Assembly: GCF_030814995.1 (NCBI RefSeq) | Contig: NZ_JAUSVX010000011.1 | Location: 1 to 64,000 of the forward strand | Source: Labrys wisconsinensis | GTDB taxonomy: Bacteria > Pseudomonadota > Alphaproteobacteria > Rhizobiales > Labraceae | Length of the DNA: 64,000 nucleotides | Direction of reading: 5' to 3' | Part shown: piece after piece, positions 24,884 to 32,913 of the stretch | Layout: each line of letters starts with the position of its first letter | Numbering within the stretch: the stretch's first letter is position 1 | Made by a program: the position numbers and the translations under genes | Notes under the pieces: generated by a model | What the model was told of the DNA's origin: nothing | Seen by the model: only the letters and a program-made list of their open reading frames with translations | Database searches by the model: none

Positions 24884-26976
24884 CCTTGCATGAACGAAGC
24901 CGTGCAACCCAGCCCTCCCCGGCAGGCGACGCCCTGCTGGAGGTCCGCAATCTGCGCATCGAGTTCAAGGGCCGGGACGACACGGTGCTGGCGGTGCCCG
25001 ATGTCTCCTTCCGCATCGCGCCCGGCGAAGCCTATGGGCTGGTGGGCGAATCCGGCTGCGGCAAGACCACCACCGCCATGGCCGTGATGGGCTATCTCGG
25101 CGGCAATGGCCGGGTCGTCGGCGGCAGCATCCGCTTCGAGGGGCAGGAGCTCGTCGGCGCCCGGCCGGACGTGCTGCGCTCCATCCGCGGGCGGCGCATC
25201 GCCATGGTCTATCAGGAGCCGATGAGCGCCCTCAATCCGGTGAAGACGATCGGCGCGCAGCTGGCCGAGGTGCCGCTTCGCCATCTCGGCGCCGGCAAGG
25301 CCGAGGCGATGGACATGGCTGCCGCCATGATCGAGGACGTCCGCCTGCCGGACCCGCGCGAGATCCTGAAGCGCTATCCCCATCAGCTTTCCGGCGGCCA
25401 GCAGCAGCGCATCGTCATCGCCATGGCCCTGCTGGCAAAGCCGGCGCTGCTGCTGCTCGACGAGCCCACCACCGGCCTCGACGTCACGGTCGAGGCCGCG
25501 GTCCTCGACCTGATCGGCGATCTGCGCCGGCGCTACGGCACCAGCCTGCTCTACATCTCGCACAATCTCGGCCTGATCGCCGCCACCTGCGCCCGTGTCG
25601 GCATCATGTATTCCGGCGAGATCGTCGAGGAGGCGCCGACCGCGCAGCTCTTCCGGAACCCGCGCCATCCCTATGCGCAGGGTCTGCTCGGCTGCATCCC
25701 CGATATCCGCGCCGACAAGCGCTCGCGGGCCCTGATGCCGATCCAGGGGCAGATTCCCCTGCCGCACGAGCGCCCGGAAGGCTGCTTCTTCGGGCCGCGC
25801 TGCGGCCATTTCCAGGCCGCGCGCTGCGGCGGCGCGCCGATCGCCATGCAGCAGGCCGGCGTGACGGATCATGCGGTGCGCTGCGTGCGCTGGAACGAGA
25901 TCGAGGCGCCGCAGCCGGTCGGCCACGACGACACCCACGCCATGACGGCGGCGCAGCAGGCGCTCGATGTCGAGGACGTCACCAAGCTCTATGTCCTCGG
26001 CCGCGGCAAGGCGCGGACGGTGGTGGCCAACGAGGCAGTGTCGCTGACGGCGGGCAAGGGCGAGATCCTTGCCCTGGTCGGGGAGTCCGGCTGTGGCAAG
26101 TCGAGCCTCGCCCGCATCGTCGTCGGCCTGGAGGAGGCGACGTCCGGTCGGATCCGCTTTGCCGGCGACGACATTGCCCGGGCCGATGCCCGGCACCGCT
26201 CGAAGGCGATGCTGCAATCGATCCAGATGGTGTTCCAGAACCCGGACGGCACGCTCAATCCCTCCCATCCCGCGGCCTTCTCGATCCGACGCACCATCAG
26301 CAAGTTCGGCATCCGCAAGGGCCGTGCGGCGATCGACCAGCGCGTGCGCGAGCTCCTCGACATGGTTCGCCTGCCGCCGGCCCTGGCCGAGCGCCGGCCC
26401 AGCCAGCTGTCCGGCGGCCAGAAGCAGCGCATCGCCATCGCCCGCGCCTTCGCCTCCGATCCCAGCCTCATCGTGGCCGACGAGCCCGTCTCGGCGCTTG
26501 ATGTCTCGGTGCAGGCCGCCATCGTCACGCTGCTGCTCGACATCCAGCGCGAGAAGCACGCCACGCTCGTCTTCATCAGCCACGACCTCGCCCTCGTGCG
26601 GCACGTCGCCGACAGCGTCGTCGTGATGTATCTCGGCAAGGTGATGGAGCGCGGGCGCGTGGAGGAGATCTTCAGCCCGCCCTGTCATCCCTATACCGAG
26701 GCGCTGCTGTCGGCGGTCCACAGCCCCGATCCGGATGCTGCGCCGAAGGCGCGGATCCGCCTCGCCGGCGAGACGCCGAGCCCGATCAACGTGCCGCCCG
26801 GCTGCCGCTTTGCCTCGCGCTGCCACCGCAAGCTGGGGACGATCTGCGATATCGTGGCGCCGCCGATCCGCAGCCTTTCGCCGACGCATGAGATTGCCTG
26901 CCATATCGAGCCGGATGCCCTGGCGGGGCTGCCTCCTGCCTTCGCCGAGCCGGACCGGGACAAGCAGCCCGCATGA
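24880..26976 (+). CDS. Fused DppD-DppF dipeptide-type ABC ATPase
   Basis: A single 698-residue protein with two complete ATPase units. Unit 1 has Walker A GESGCGKTT (from Gly56), signature LSGGQQQRIVIAMAL and Walker B LLLLDEPTTGLD. Unit 2 has Walker A GESGCGKSS (from Gly401), signature LSGGQKQRIAIARAF and LIVADEPVSALD. Each half ends with the Cys-containing oligopeptide C-terminal element (GCFFGPRCGHF and GCRFASRCHRK). Start: ATG 24880, coupled by ATGA to dppC; longer upstream frames lie inside dppC. Most systems encode DppD and DppF separately, but fusions of this type are known. Confidence 0.93.
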   Translation: MTLHERSRATQPSPAGDALLEVRNLRIEFKGRDDTVLAVPDVSFRIAPGEAYGLVGESGCGKTTTAMAVMGYLGGNGRVVGGSIRFEGQELVGARPDVLRSIRGRRIAMVYQEPMSALNPVKTIGAQLAEVPLRHLGAGKAEAMDMAAAMIEDVRLPDPREILKRYPHQLSGGQQQRIVIAMALLAKPALLLLDEPTTGLDVTVEAAVLDLIGDLRRRYGTSLLYISHNLGLIAATCARVGIMYSGEIVEEAPTAQLFRNPRHPYAQGLLGCIPDIRADKRSRALMPIQGQIPLPHERPEGCFFGPRCGHFQAARCGGAPIAMQQAGVTDHAVRCVRWNEIEAPQPVGHDDTHAMTAAQQALDVEDVTKLYVLGRGKARTVVANEAVSLTAGKGEILALVGESGCGKSSLARIVVGLEEATSGRIRFAGDDIARADARHRSKAMLQSIQMVFQNPDGTLNPSHPAAFSIRRTISKFGIRKGRAAIDQRVRELLDMVRLPPALAERRPSQLSGGQKQRIAIARAFASDPSLIVADEPVSALDVSVQAAIVTLLLDIQREKHATLVFISHDLALVRHVADSVVVMYLGKVMERGRVEEIFSPPCHPYTEALLSAVHSPDPDAAPKARIRLAGETPSPINVPPGCRFASRCHRKLGTICDIVAPPIRSLSPTHEIACHIEPDALAGLPPAFAEPDRDKQPA

Positions 26977-28235
26977 CCGCCATGCCTTCTTCCGCTCCGG
27001 GATTGCGGCAGACGCTTGCTCTGGCGCGCGAGATCCTGCCCCTGATGGCCGCGATCTGCATCGCCGGGTCGGGCAATGGACTGCTCACCACGGTGGTTTC
27101 GCTCCATCTCGGCAGCGGCCGCTTCGATGCCGGCGCTGTCCGGATGATCCTGTCCGGCTTTCCCGCCGGCTTCCTGCTCGGATGCCTCCTCGCGCATGGC
27201 ATCGTGGCGCGCCTCGGCCATGAAAGGACGTTCCGCGCCCTGGCCGTGCTCACCGCCCTGGCCGGGCTCGGCTTCGCGCCGGGCGAGCAGCCGCTGCTCT
27301 GGTTCGGCCTGCGCCTCGTCAACGGCCTGTCGATGGCGATCCTGTTCATCGTGGCCGAGAGCTGGATCAACCTCTATGCCGGGGCGCGCAATCGCGGCAC
27401 GCTGTTCTCCCTCTACATGCTGATGACCTCGCTGAGCGTGCTGCTCGGCCAGCTCATGGTGCGGCTCGCCGATCCCCAGGGCGCGGCGCCGTTCATCCTT
27501 GCCGCCGGCGTCGGTCTCGGCGGCGTGCTGGTGTCCAGGTTCGTGACGCGCCCGTGGCCGGCCTTGCCGGTGCCGGAGCCGCCGCTGCCGGCCGAGCCTG
27601 CCCGGGTGCGGGAAAGCTTCGGCCTGTGGCGCCTCGCCTGCCTCGCGCCGGTGACCGTCATCGCCGCCTTCCAGGCGGGCATGACCAATCTGAACGTCTT
27701 TGCCATGACCCCGCTCTATGGCGAGCAGGTCGGCCTGCCCGCCACCACCGTCATCGGCCTCACCACCGCGTTCAGCATCGGCGGGCTCCTTGCCCAGTCG
27801 CCGATCGGCTGGCTGTCCGATCATGTCGACCGGCGCCTGCTGCTGGTGCTGACCGCCGGGCTGGCGGCGCTGCTGTGCGGATCCATCGCGCTGGCGAGCG
27901 ACGGTCCGGCCCTGCTGCTCTTCGCGCTGTTCTTCGCCTACGGCGCGGTAACGCTGACGATCTATCCCCTCGCCGTCGCCTACGGCAATGCCCGGCTCGA
28001 GAGCCGGTTCATGGTCCTGGTCTCCGGCCGGCTCCTGCTGCTCTACGCCATCGGCGGCGTCGCGGCGCCCCTCCTGTCGACCGACCTGATGCAGCGTTTC
28101 GGGCCGGGGGCGCTCTTTGTCCTCCTGGGCAGCGGCGCGTTCTGCGTGACGGTCGCGGCCTGCTTCAACCTGCTGCGATCGCCAGTTCCCGCCGGCGGCA
28201 CCGAGAGCGCGCCGGCTCTCGACATCGGAGACTAG
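26973..28235 (+). CDS. MFS transporter (YcaD/sugar-like)
   Basis: A 420-residue carrier with about twelve hydrophobic segments in two bundles. The loop 2-3 region reads HGIVARLGHERTFR, a weak form of the MFS signature, and the cytoplasmic centre holds the Pro-rich segment WPALPVPEPPLPAEPARV. The second half has IGWLSDHVDRRLLLVL, matching the repeated motif A. ATG overlaps the ATPase stop. With an ABC importer in the same operon it may export a product or provide low-affinity uptake. The substrate is not predictable. Confidence 0.85.
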   Translation: MTAMPSSAPGLRQTLALAREILPLMAAICIAGSGNGLLTTVVSLHLGSGRFDAGAVRMILSGFPAGFLLGCLLAHGIVARLGHERTFRALAVLTALAGLGFAPGEQPLLWFGLRLVNGLSMAILFIVAESWINLYAGARNRGTLFSLYMLMTSLSVLLGQLMVRLADPQGAAPFILAAGVGLGGVLVSRFVTRPWPALPVPEPPLPAEPARVRESFGLWRLACLAPVTVIAAFQAGMTNLNVFAMTPLYGEQVGLPATTVIGLTTAFSIGGLLAQSPIGWLSDHVDRRLLLVLTAGLAALLCGSIALASDGPALLLFALFFAYGAVTLTIYPLAVAYGNARLESRFMVLVSGRLLLLYAIGGVAAPLLSTDLMQRFGPGALFVLLGSGAFCVTVAACFNLLRSPVPAGGTESAPALDIGD

Positions 28236-28239
28236 CGCC

Positions 28240-28344
28240 ATGGTTCAGGCGTCGAGCAAGGGCAATGCCATGCCGCACCACGCCGCCGATCACACGCCCC
28301 ATGAGGGCAGGGTGGTGCGCGGCTGGCCGGTGCTCGCGTCATGA
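28240..28344 (+). CDS. Candidate 34-codon small ORF, His-rich
   Basis: ATG 28240 begins four bases after the MFS stop, with CGGAG about ten bases upstream. The frame reads 34 residues including HHAADHTPHEG and ends in an ATGA overlap with the SDR start at 28341. Its neat fit between two genes suggests it could be translated or could couple SDR translation. It matches no family I know and may be only a leader. Confidence 0.3.
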   Translation: MVQASSKGNAMPHHAADHTPHEGRVVRGWPVLAS

Positions 28345-29114
28345 TCGGGATATCGCCTGCCTCCCCCGGCCGCCTTGCCGGCCGAGCCATCCTGATCAGC
28401 GGCGGCGCCAGCGATATCGGCGTGGCGACGGCCCGGCGCTGCGTGGCGGAAGGCGCCCGCGTCGCCTGCGCCGATCTCGACCGGGACGCCGCACGGCGTG
28501 TTGCCGGCGAGCTGGGCGCGCAGGCGATCGGGGTGCATTGCGACGTGACGCAGGCCCATTCCGCCAAGGGCGCGGTGGACGCCGCCATCGCCGCCTTCGG
28601 GCATCTCGACGGCTATGTCCACAATGCCGCCGCTCCCTCGCGCGACGGCGATGTCGTCGAGCTGGACCCGATGGACTGGCATCGCGAGATCGACGTCACG
28701 CTCACCGGCGCCTTCCTGATGGGCAAATATGTGGTGCCCGCGCTGGCAAAGGCCGGCGGCGGCTCGATCGTGCTGGTCGCCTCGCAGCTCGGCCATGTCG
28801 CGACGGCCCGCTCGGTCGCCTATTGCTCGGCCAAGGCCGGGCTGATCCACCTCGCCCGGCTGATGGCCGTCGACCACGCCGCCGCGGGCATCCGCGTCAA
28901 CAGCCTGTCGCCGGGCGCGGTGCGGACGACGCGGCTGTTGCAGCGCTGGCCGGATCTCGACGCGGCCGATGCCGGCCTCGCCGGACATTACCTCGCCGGG
29001 CGCATCGGCCGGCCCGACGAGATCGCCGCGGGCGCCGCCTTTCTTCTTTCCGGCGACGCCTCCTTCGTGACGGGCACGGACCTGCTCGTCGACGGGGGCT
29101 ATGCCGCCCGTTGA
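28341..29114 (+). CDS. SDR-family oxidoreductase
   Basis: A 257-residue classical short-chain dehydrogenase. The cofactor motif is GGASDIG (about residues 21-27); an Asp at the end of strand 2 (CADLDRD) favours NAD. The NAA motif is HNAAAP. The catalytic Ser is in VASQLG, with Tyr and Lys in YCSAK at the normal 13 and 4 residue spacings, and the C-terminus is LLVDGGYAAR. It probably oxidises a hydroxyl group in the pathway encoded by this operon. Confidence 0.88.
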   Translation: MIGISPASPGRLAGRAILISGGASDIGVATARRCVAEGARVACADLDRDAARRVAGELGAQAIGVHCDVTQAHSAKGAVDAAIAAFGHLDGYVHNAAAPSRDGDVVELDPMDWHREIDVTLTGAFLMGKYVVPALAKAGGGSIVLVASQLGHVATARSVAYCSAKAGLIHLARLMAVDHAAAGIRVNSLSPGAVRTTRLLQRWPDLDAADAGLAGHYLAGRIGRPDEIAAGAAFLLSGDASFVTGTDLLVDGGYAAR

Positions 29115-29165
29115 CGTCGAGCCACGCCGGCCGGACCCGGCGACAACAAGGAGAAGGGAGCGACC

Positions 29166-30209
29166 ATGACCCTCTTGGTGACCGGCGGCGGCGGCTTCGT
29201 CATGAGCGTCGTCGTGGGCGAATGGCTGGCGCGCGACCCCGCCAACAAGGCGGCGATCCTCGACCGAGGGCCGCTCGATGCCGCGGCCGAACGCTACTTC
29301 GCGCCGGTCCGCGAGCGCCTGACCGTCATCGAGGGTGATGTTTGCCGGGCGGAGACCTGGGCGAGCGCGCTCGACGGGCTCGACATCACGGCCGTGGTCC
29401 ACGGCGCCACCGTCACGCCGATCTCGCGCGGCAGCGCCGCGGAAGCCAGGCGCCAGCCGGAGGCGGAAGATCCCGCCCGCATCGTCGAGGTCAACCTGAT
29501 GGGCACCGTGCGCGTGCTGGAATGGGCGCGCGGCAATCCCGCCGTGCGGCGCTTCGTCTATGTCAGCTCAGGGTCCGTCTATCGCCATCACGGGCCGGAC
29601 TGGCAGGGCGAGCCGTTGCCGGAGGACGGCTATGTCGCGCCGCTGACCCTCTACGGCATTGCCAAACATGCCTCCGAGATGGTGGTCAACCGCTATGCCG
29701 ACCTCTTCGGTCTTCCGGCCGCCTCGGTGCGGCTGTCGTCGATCTATGGCCCGATGGACCGCGTCACCGCGAGCCGCAGCTTCCGCCATGTGCCGAACCG
29801 GGTCGCCCATTTGGCGCTGGCGGGCGAGGAGATCAGGCCGAACAGCCTGGACAGCGCCGGCGACTATCTGAGCTCGGTCGATGTCGCGGCTGCGATCCTC
29901 GGCCTGATCGAGGCGCCGGCCCTGCGCTATCGCCACTACAACGTCGCGAGCGGCGCCATCACCACCAGCGGCGATTTCATCCGCTGGGCCGCGGAAAAAG
30001 TGCCGGGCCTGCGCTGCCGGGTCACGCCCGATGCGAGCGCCAACATCGTGCAGGATCCGGCGCTGCGCGACGGCATGTGGGGGGCCTACGACACCGCCCG
30101 TATCGAGCGCGATACCGGCTGGCGCCCGCGGCCGCTGCGCGAGGCCTTCCACGCCTACATGGACTGGATCCTCGCCCATGAATCGGCCGCGGCCGACGGC
30201 CAGGCCTGA
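29166..30209 (+). CDS. NAD-dependent epimerase/dehydratase (extended SDR)
   Basis: A 347-residue extended SDR. The nucleotide-binding motif is TGGGGFVMS (residues 6-14), a strand-end Asp (ILDRG) favours NAD, and the active site has YVSSGSVY and YGIAK (Tyr and Lys). It resembles UDP-sugar epimerases in fold but is related to oxidoreductases found in catabolic operons. RIERDTGWRPRPLREAF is the usual C-terminal motif. A GAAGGGAG ribosome site precedes the ATG, 51 bases after the SDR gene. Confidence 0.82.
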   Translation: MTLLVTGGGGFVMSVVVGEWLARDPANKAAILDRGPLDAAAERYFAPVRERLTVIEGDVCRAETWASALDGLDITAVVHGATVTPISRGSAAEARRQPEAEDPARIVEVNLMGTVRVLEWARGNPAVRRFVYVSSGSVYRHHGPDWQGEPLPEDGYVAPLTLYGIAKHASEMVVNRYADLFGLPAASVRLSSIYGPMDRVTASRSFRHVPNRVAHLALAGEEIRPNSLDSAGDYLSSVDVAAAILGLIEAPALRYRHYNVASGAITTSGDFIRWAAEKVPGLRCRVTPDASANIVQDPALRDGMWGAYDTARIERDTGWRPRPLREAFHAYMDWILAHESAAADGQA

Positions 30210-30236
30210 ACTGGTCCTTCCTCTCGAGAGATTGCC

Positions 30237-31175
30237 ATGAGCGATGATCTGAATGCCGTCTTCCAGGGTCCGGGCCGCGACTTCATCGGCTATGGCCGGA
30301 ACGCTCCCGACGTCGTGTGGCCCGGCGGCGCCAGGGTCGCGGTCAACCTCGTGCTCGTCTACGAGGAAGGCTCCGAATATTCCTGGCTCGAGGACGGCCG
30401 CAACGACAATTGGGGGGAGTACAATATCCCCAATAGCCCGCCCGTGCGCGATCTCGGCACGGAGACCCATTTCGAATACGGCAGCCGTGCCGGCGTCTGG
30501 CGCCTCGCCCGCCTGTTCGATCGCCACCAGGTGCCGGTGACGGTCTCGGCCTGCGCCGTGGCGCTCCAGCGCAATCCCGACGTCGTCGCCTGGATGAAGG
30601 CGAGGGGGCACGACCTGCTCGGCCATGGCCTGCGCTGGTCGGAATATTGGACCTTGAGCCGAGCGGAGGAGCGCGAGCAGATGCGCCGGGCGAACGAGCT
30701 CTATCGCTCGCTCCTCGGCGTGCATCCGCCGGGCTGGAACTGCCGCTCCTTCCCCAGCGTCAACACGCGGGACCTCATCATCGAGGACGGCGAGTTCCTG
30801 TATTATTCCGACCCCTGCAACGACGACATTCCCTATTTCGTCGAGCACGCGGCAGGGCGCCTCCTCGTGGTGCCCTATTCGAAGACCCTCAACGACAGCC
30901 GCTACCTGATCGCACCGGGCTACGGCAATCCGCGGGATTTCGCCGAGGATTGCCGCTCGGCCATCGGCTATCTCCTCGAGGACGCCGAGGAGGCGGGCGG
31001 CAAGATGCTCACCATCGCCGTCCATGCCCGCTGGACGGGCCAGCCCAACCGGGCCTCGGGCCTGCGCGAGGTGATCGACTTCGTCAACCGCACCGAGGGG
31101 GCGATCTTCATGCGGCGCCAGGACATCGCGCGCTACTGGCTGGACAACCACGCCTCCTTCCTGCCGAGGGGCTGA
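30237..31175 (+). CDS. PuuE-like polysaccharide deacetylase/allantoinase-family protein
   Basis: A 312-residue NodB-fold protein with the PuuE signature: WPGGARVAVNLVLVYEEGSE, then FEYGSRAGVWRLARLFDRH and VTVSACAVALQRNPDVV. GHDLLGHGLRW supplies a metal His, and VHARWTG supplies a late His. PuuE proteins hydrolyse the ring amide of allantoin without relation to classical allantoinase. Other members act on cyclic imides or formamides. In this operon it may open or deacylate a cyclic amide together with the amidohydrolase encoded downstream. Confidence 0.8.
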   Translation: MSDDLNAVFQGPGRDFIGYGRNAPDVVWPGGARVAVNLVLVYEEGSEYSWLEDGRNDNWGEYNIPNSPPVRDLGTETHFEYGSRAGVWRLARLFDRHQVPVTVSACAVALQRNPDVVAWMKARGHDLLGHGLRWSEYWTLSRAEEREQMRRANELYRSLLGVHPPGWNCRSFPSVNTRDLIIEDGEFLYYSDPCNDDIPYFVEHAAGRLLVVPYSKTLNDSRYLIAPGYGNPRDFAEDCRSAIGYLLEDAEEAGGKMLTIAVHARWTGQPNRASGLREVIDFVNRTEGAIFMRRQDIARYWLDNHASFLPRG

Positions 31176-31177
31176 CG

Positions 31178-32896
31178 ATGTCGTTCGGTGCCGCCGACTA
31201 TGATCCCCACCTGTCGGCTCCCACGTCGAAGACGCGTCTGAAGGGGGCCGAGATCGTCGCCGCCATCCTCAAGCGGGAGGGCCTGAAGCAGATCATCGGC
31301 TTTCCCAACAGCGAATTGTTCGATGCCCTGGCCGAGCTCGACATTCCCCCGGTCATCACGCGCACGCCGCGCGTGGCGGTGAACATCGCCGAAGGCTATG
31401 CCAGGGTCACGGGGGGCCGGGAGCTCGCTGCCGTCACGGTCCAATATGGCCCGGGCGCCGAGAGCGCCTTCGGCGGCATTGCCCAGGCGTTCAACGATCG
31501 TTCGCCGATCCTGTTCCTGCCGACCGGCTATCCGCGCGGGCACGAGGCGGTGACGCCCAATTTCGAGGCGAGGCGCAATTTCCGCCATGTCACCAAATGG
31601 TGCGAGGCGATCGCCCGCATCCAGGACCTGCCCCGGCTCATGCATGCGGCGCTATCGCGCGTGCGCAACGGCGCGCCCTCGCCGGTGCTGCTCGAATTGC
31701 CGGTCGATCTTCTCGCCGAGCTTGGGGAGGTCGACCTTGCCGAGTATCGGCGCCCGGGCCGGTCGCTGCCGCAGGCCGGGGCGGGGGAGATCCGCGAGCT
31801 GGTCGGCATCCTCCTGAAGGCGCGCGATCCCCTGATCCTCGCGGGGCAGGGCGTGCTGTCGTCGCAGGCCTCGGCGGAGCTGGTCGCCTTCGCCGAATTG
31901 CTCGGGATACCGGTGGCGACCACGCCGAACGGCAAGAGCGCCTTTCCCGAGACCCATGCGCTGTCGCTGGGCACCGCGGGCCGCGCGCGACCCGCGACAG
32001 TCGATCATTTCATGACACGGGCGGATGTGGTCCTGGCTATCGGTTCGAGCCTGACGCGCTCGCACTACATCCTGCCGATTCCGGCCGACAAGACCCTGCT
32101 GCAGGTCACGCTCGGCGAGGCCGATCTCGGCAAGGACTACCCGATCGCTCAGGGCGTGATCGGCGATGCCCGCGCGGCGCTGCGCCAGATGCACGACGAG
32201 GCCGCCGAAGCGCTGAGCGGCGGCGAAGGGCGAGGCGCGAGGCGCGCCGCGGTCGAGAGGGAGATCGCCACGATTCGCGCCGCCTTCATGCAGCGCTGGA
32301 TGCCGCTGCTGACAGCCGAGAGCGTGCCGATCTCGCCCTATCGGCTCGTCTGGGAGCTGGTTCAGGAGATCGACCCGGAACGCACCATCGTCACCCATGA
32401 CGCCGGCAATCCGCGTGACCAGTTCACGCCGTTCTACCAGGCGGTGACGCCCGGCTTCTATCTCGGCTGGGGCAAGACCACGCAACTCGGCAGCGGCCTC
32501 GGCTTTGCCATGGGCGCCAAGCTGGCCCGACCGGACGCAACCGTCGTCAACATCATGGGCGAAGCCGCCTTCGGCATGGTTGGCATCGATTTCGAGACGG
32601 CGATCCGCTGCAACCTGCCGATCCTGACCGTCGTGCTGCGCAATCACGTGCTAGGCGGCTATGCCGCCAGCATGCCGGTTGCCACCCGCAAATATGGCGC
32701 CAACCGCATGTCGGGCGAATATGCCCCGATCGCGCGGGCGCTGGGGGGGCATGGCGAATGCGTCACCGATCCCGCCGAGCTTCGACCCGCGCTGTTGCGC
32801 TGCCTCGGCGAGGTCCGCGGCGGACGCGCCGCGCTGCTGGAGGTCGTCACCCATGAGGAGAGCCGTCTGGCCGGGCTGAGCCCGGAGATGCGCTGA
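31178..32896 (+). CDS. ThDP-dependent enzyme, acetolactate-synthase-like
   Basis: A 572-residue protein with the three-domain ThDP enzyme layout. The Pyr domain covers about 20-185, the central domain about 200-330 and the PP domain about 370-560 (GEAAFGMVGIDFETA...NLPILTVVLRN). The cofactor-activating Glu of the family, in the usual RHEQGA, is replaced: the aligned segment reads RTPRVA with Pro64 at that position. Glyoxylate carboligase also lacks this Glu, so catalysis is still possible. ATG 31178 follows two bases after the PuuE-like gene. It is probably a carboligase or decarboxylase acting on a 2-oxo acid. Confidence 0.8.
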   Translation: MSFGAADYDPHLSAPTSKTRLKGAEIVAAILKREGLKQIIGFPNSELFDALAELDIPPVITRTPRVAVNIAEGYARVTGGRELAAVTVQYGPGAESAFGGIAQAFNDRSPILFLPTGYPRGHEAVTPNFEARRNFRHVTKWCEAIARIQDLPRLMHAALSRVRNGAPSPVLLELPVDLLAELGEVDLAEYRRPGRSLPQAGAGEIRELVGILLKARDPLILAGQGVLSSQASAELVAFAELLGIPVATTPNGKSAFPETHALSLGTAGRARPATVDHFMTRADVVLAIGSSLTRSHYILPIPADKTLLQVTLGEADLGKDYPIAQGVIGDARAALRQMHDEAAEALSGGEGRGARRAAVEREIATIRAAFMQRWMPLLTAESVPISPYRLVWELVQEIDPERTIVTHDAGNPRDQFTPFYQAVTPGFYLGWGKTTQLGSGLGFAMGAKLARPDATVVNIMGEAAFGMVGIDFETAIRCNLPILTVVLRNHVLGGYAASMPVATRKYGANRMSGEYAPIARALGGHGECVTDPAELRPALLRCLGEVRGGRAALLEVVTHEESRLAGLSPEMR

Positions 32897-32913
32897 AGCG
32901 ACGGGATCCCGTG

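Noticed and set aside
24676-26904. 742-codon open frame on the minus strand
   Set aside because: It is antisense to the fused DppD-DppF gene and is rich in Arg, Ala, Asp and His without any domain.
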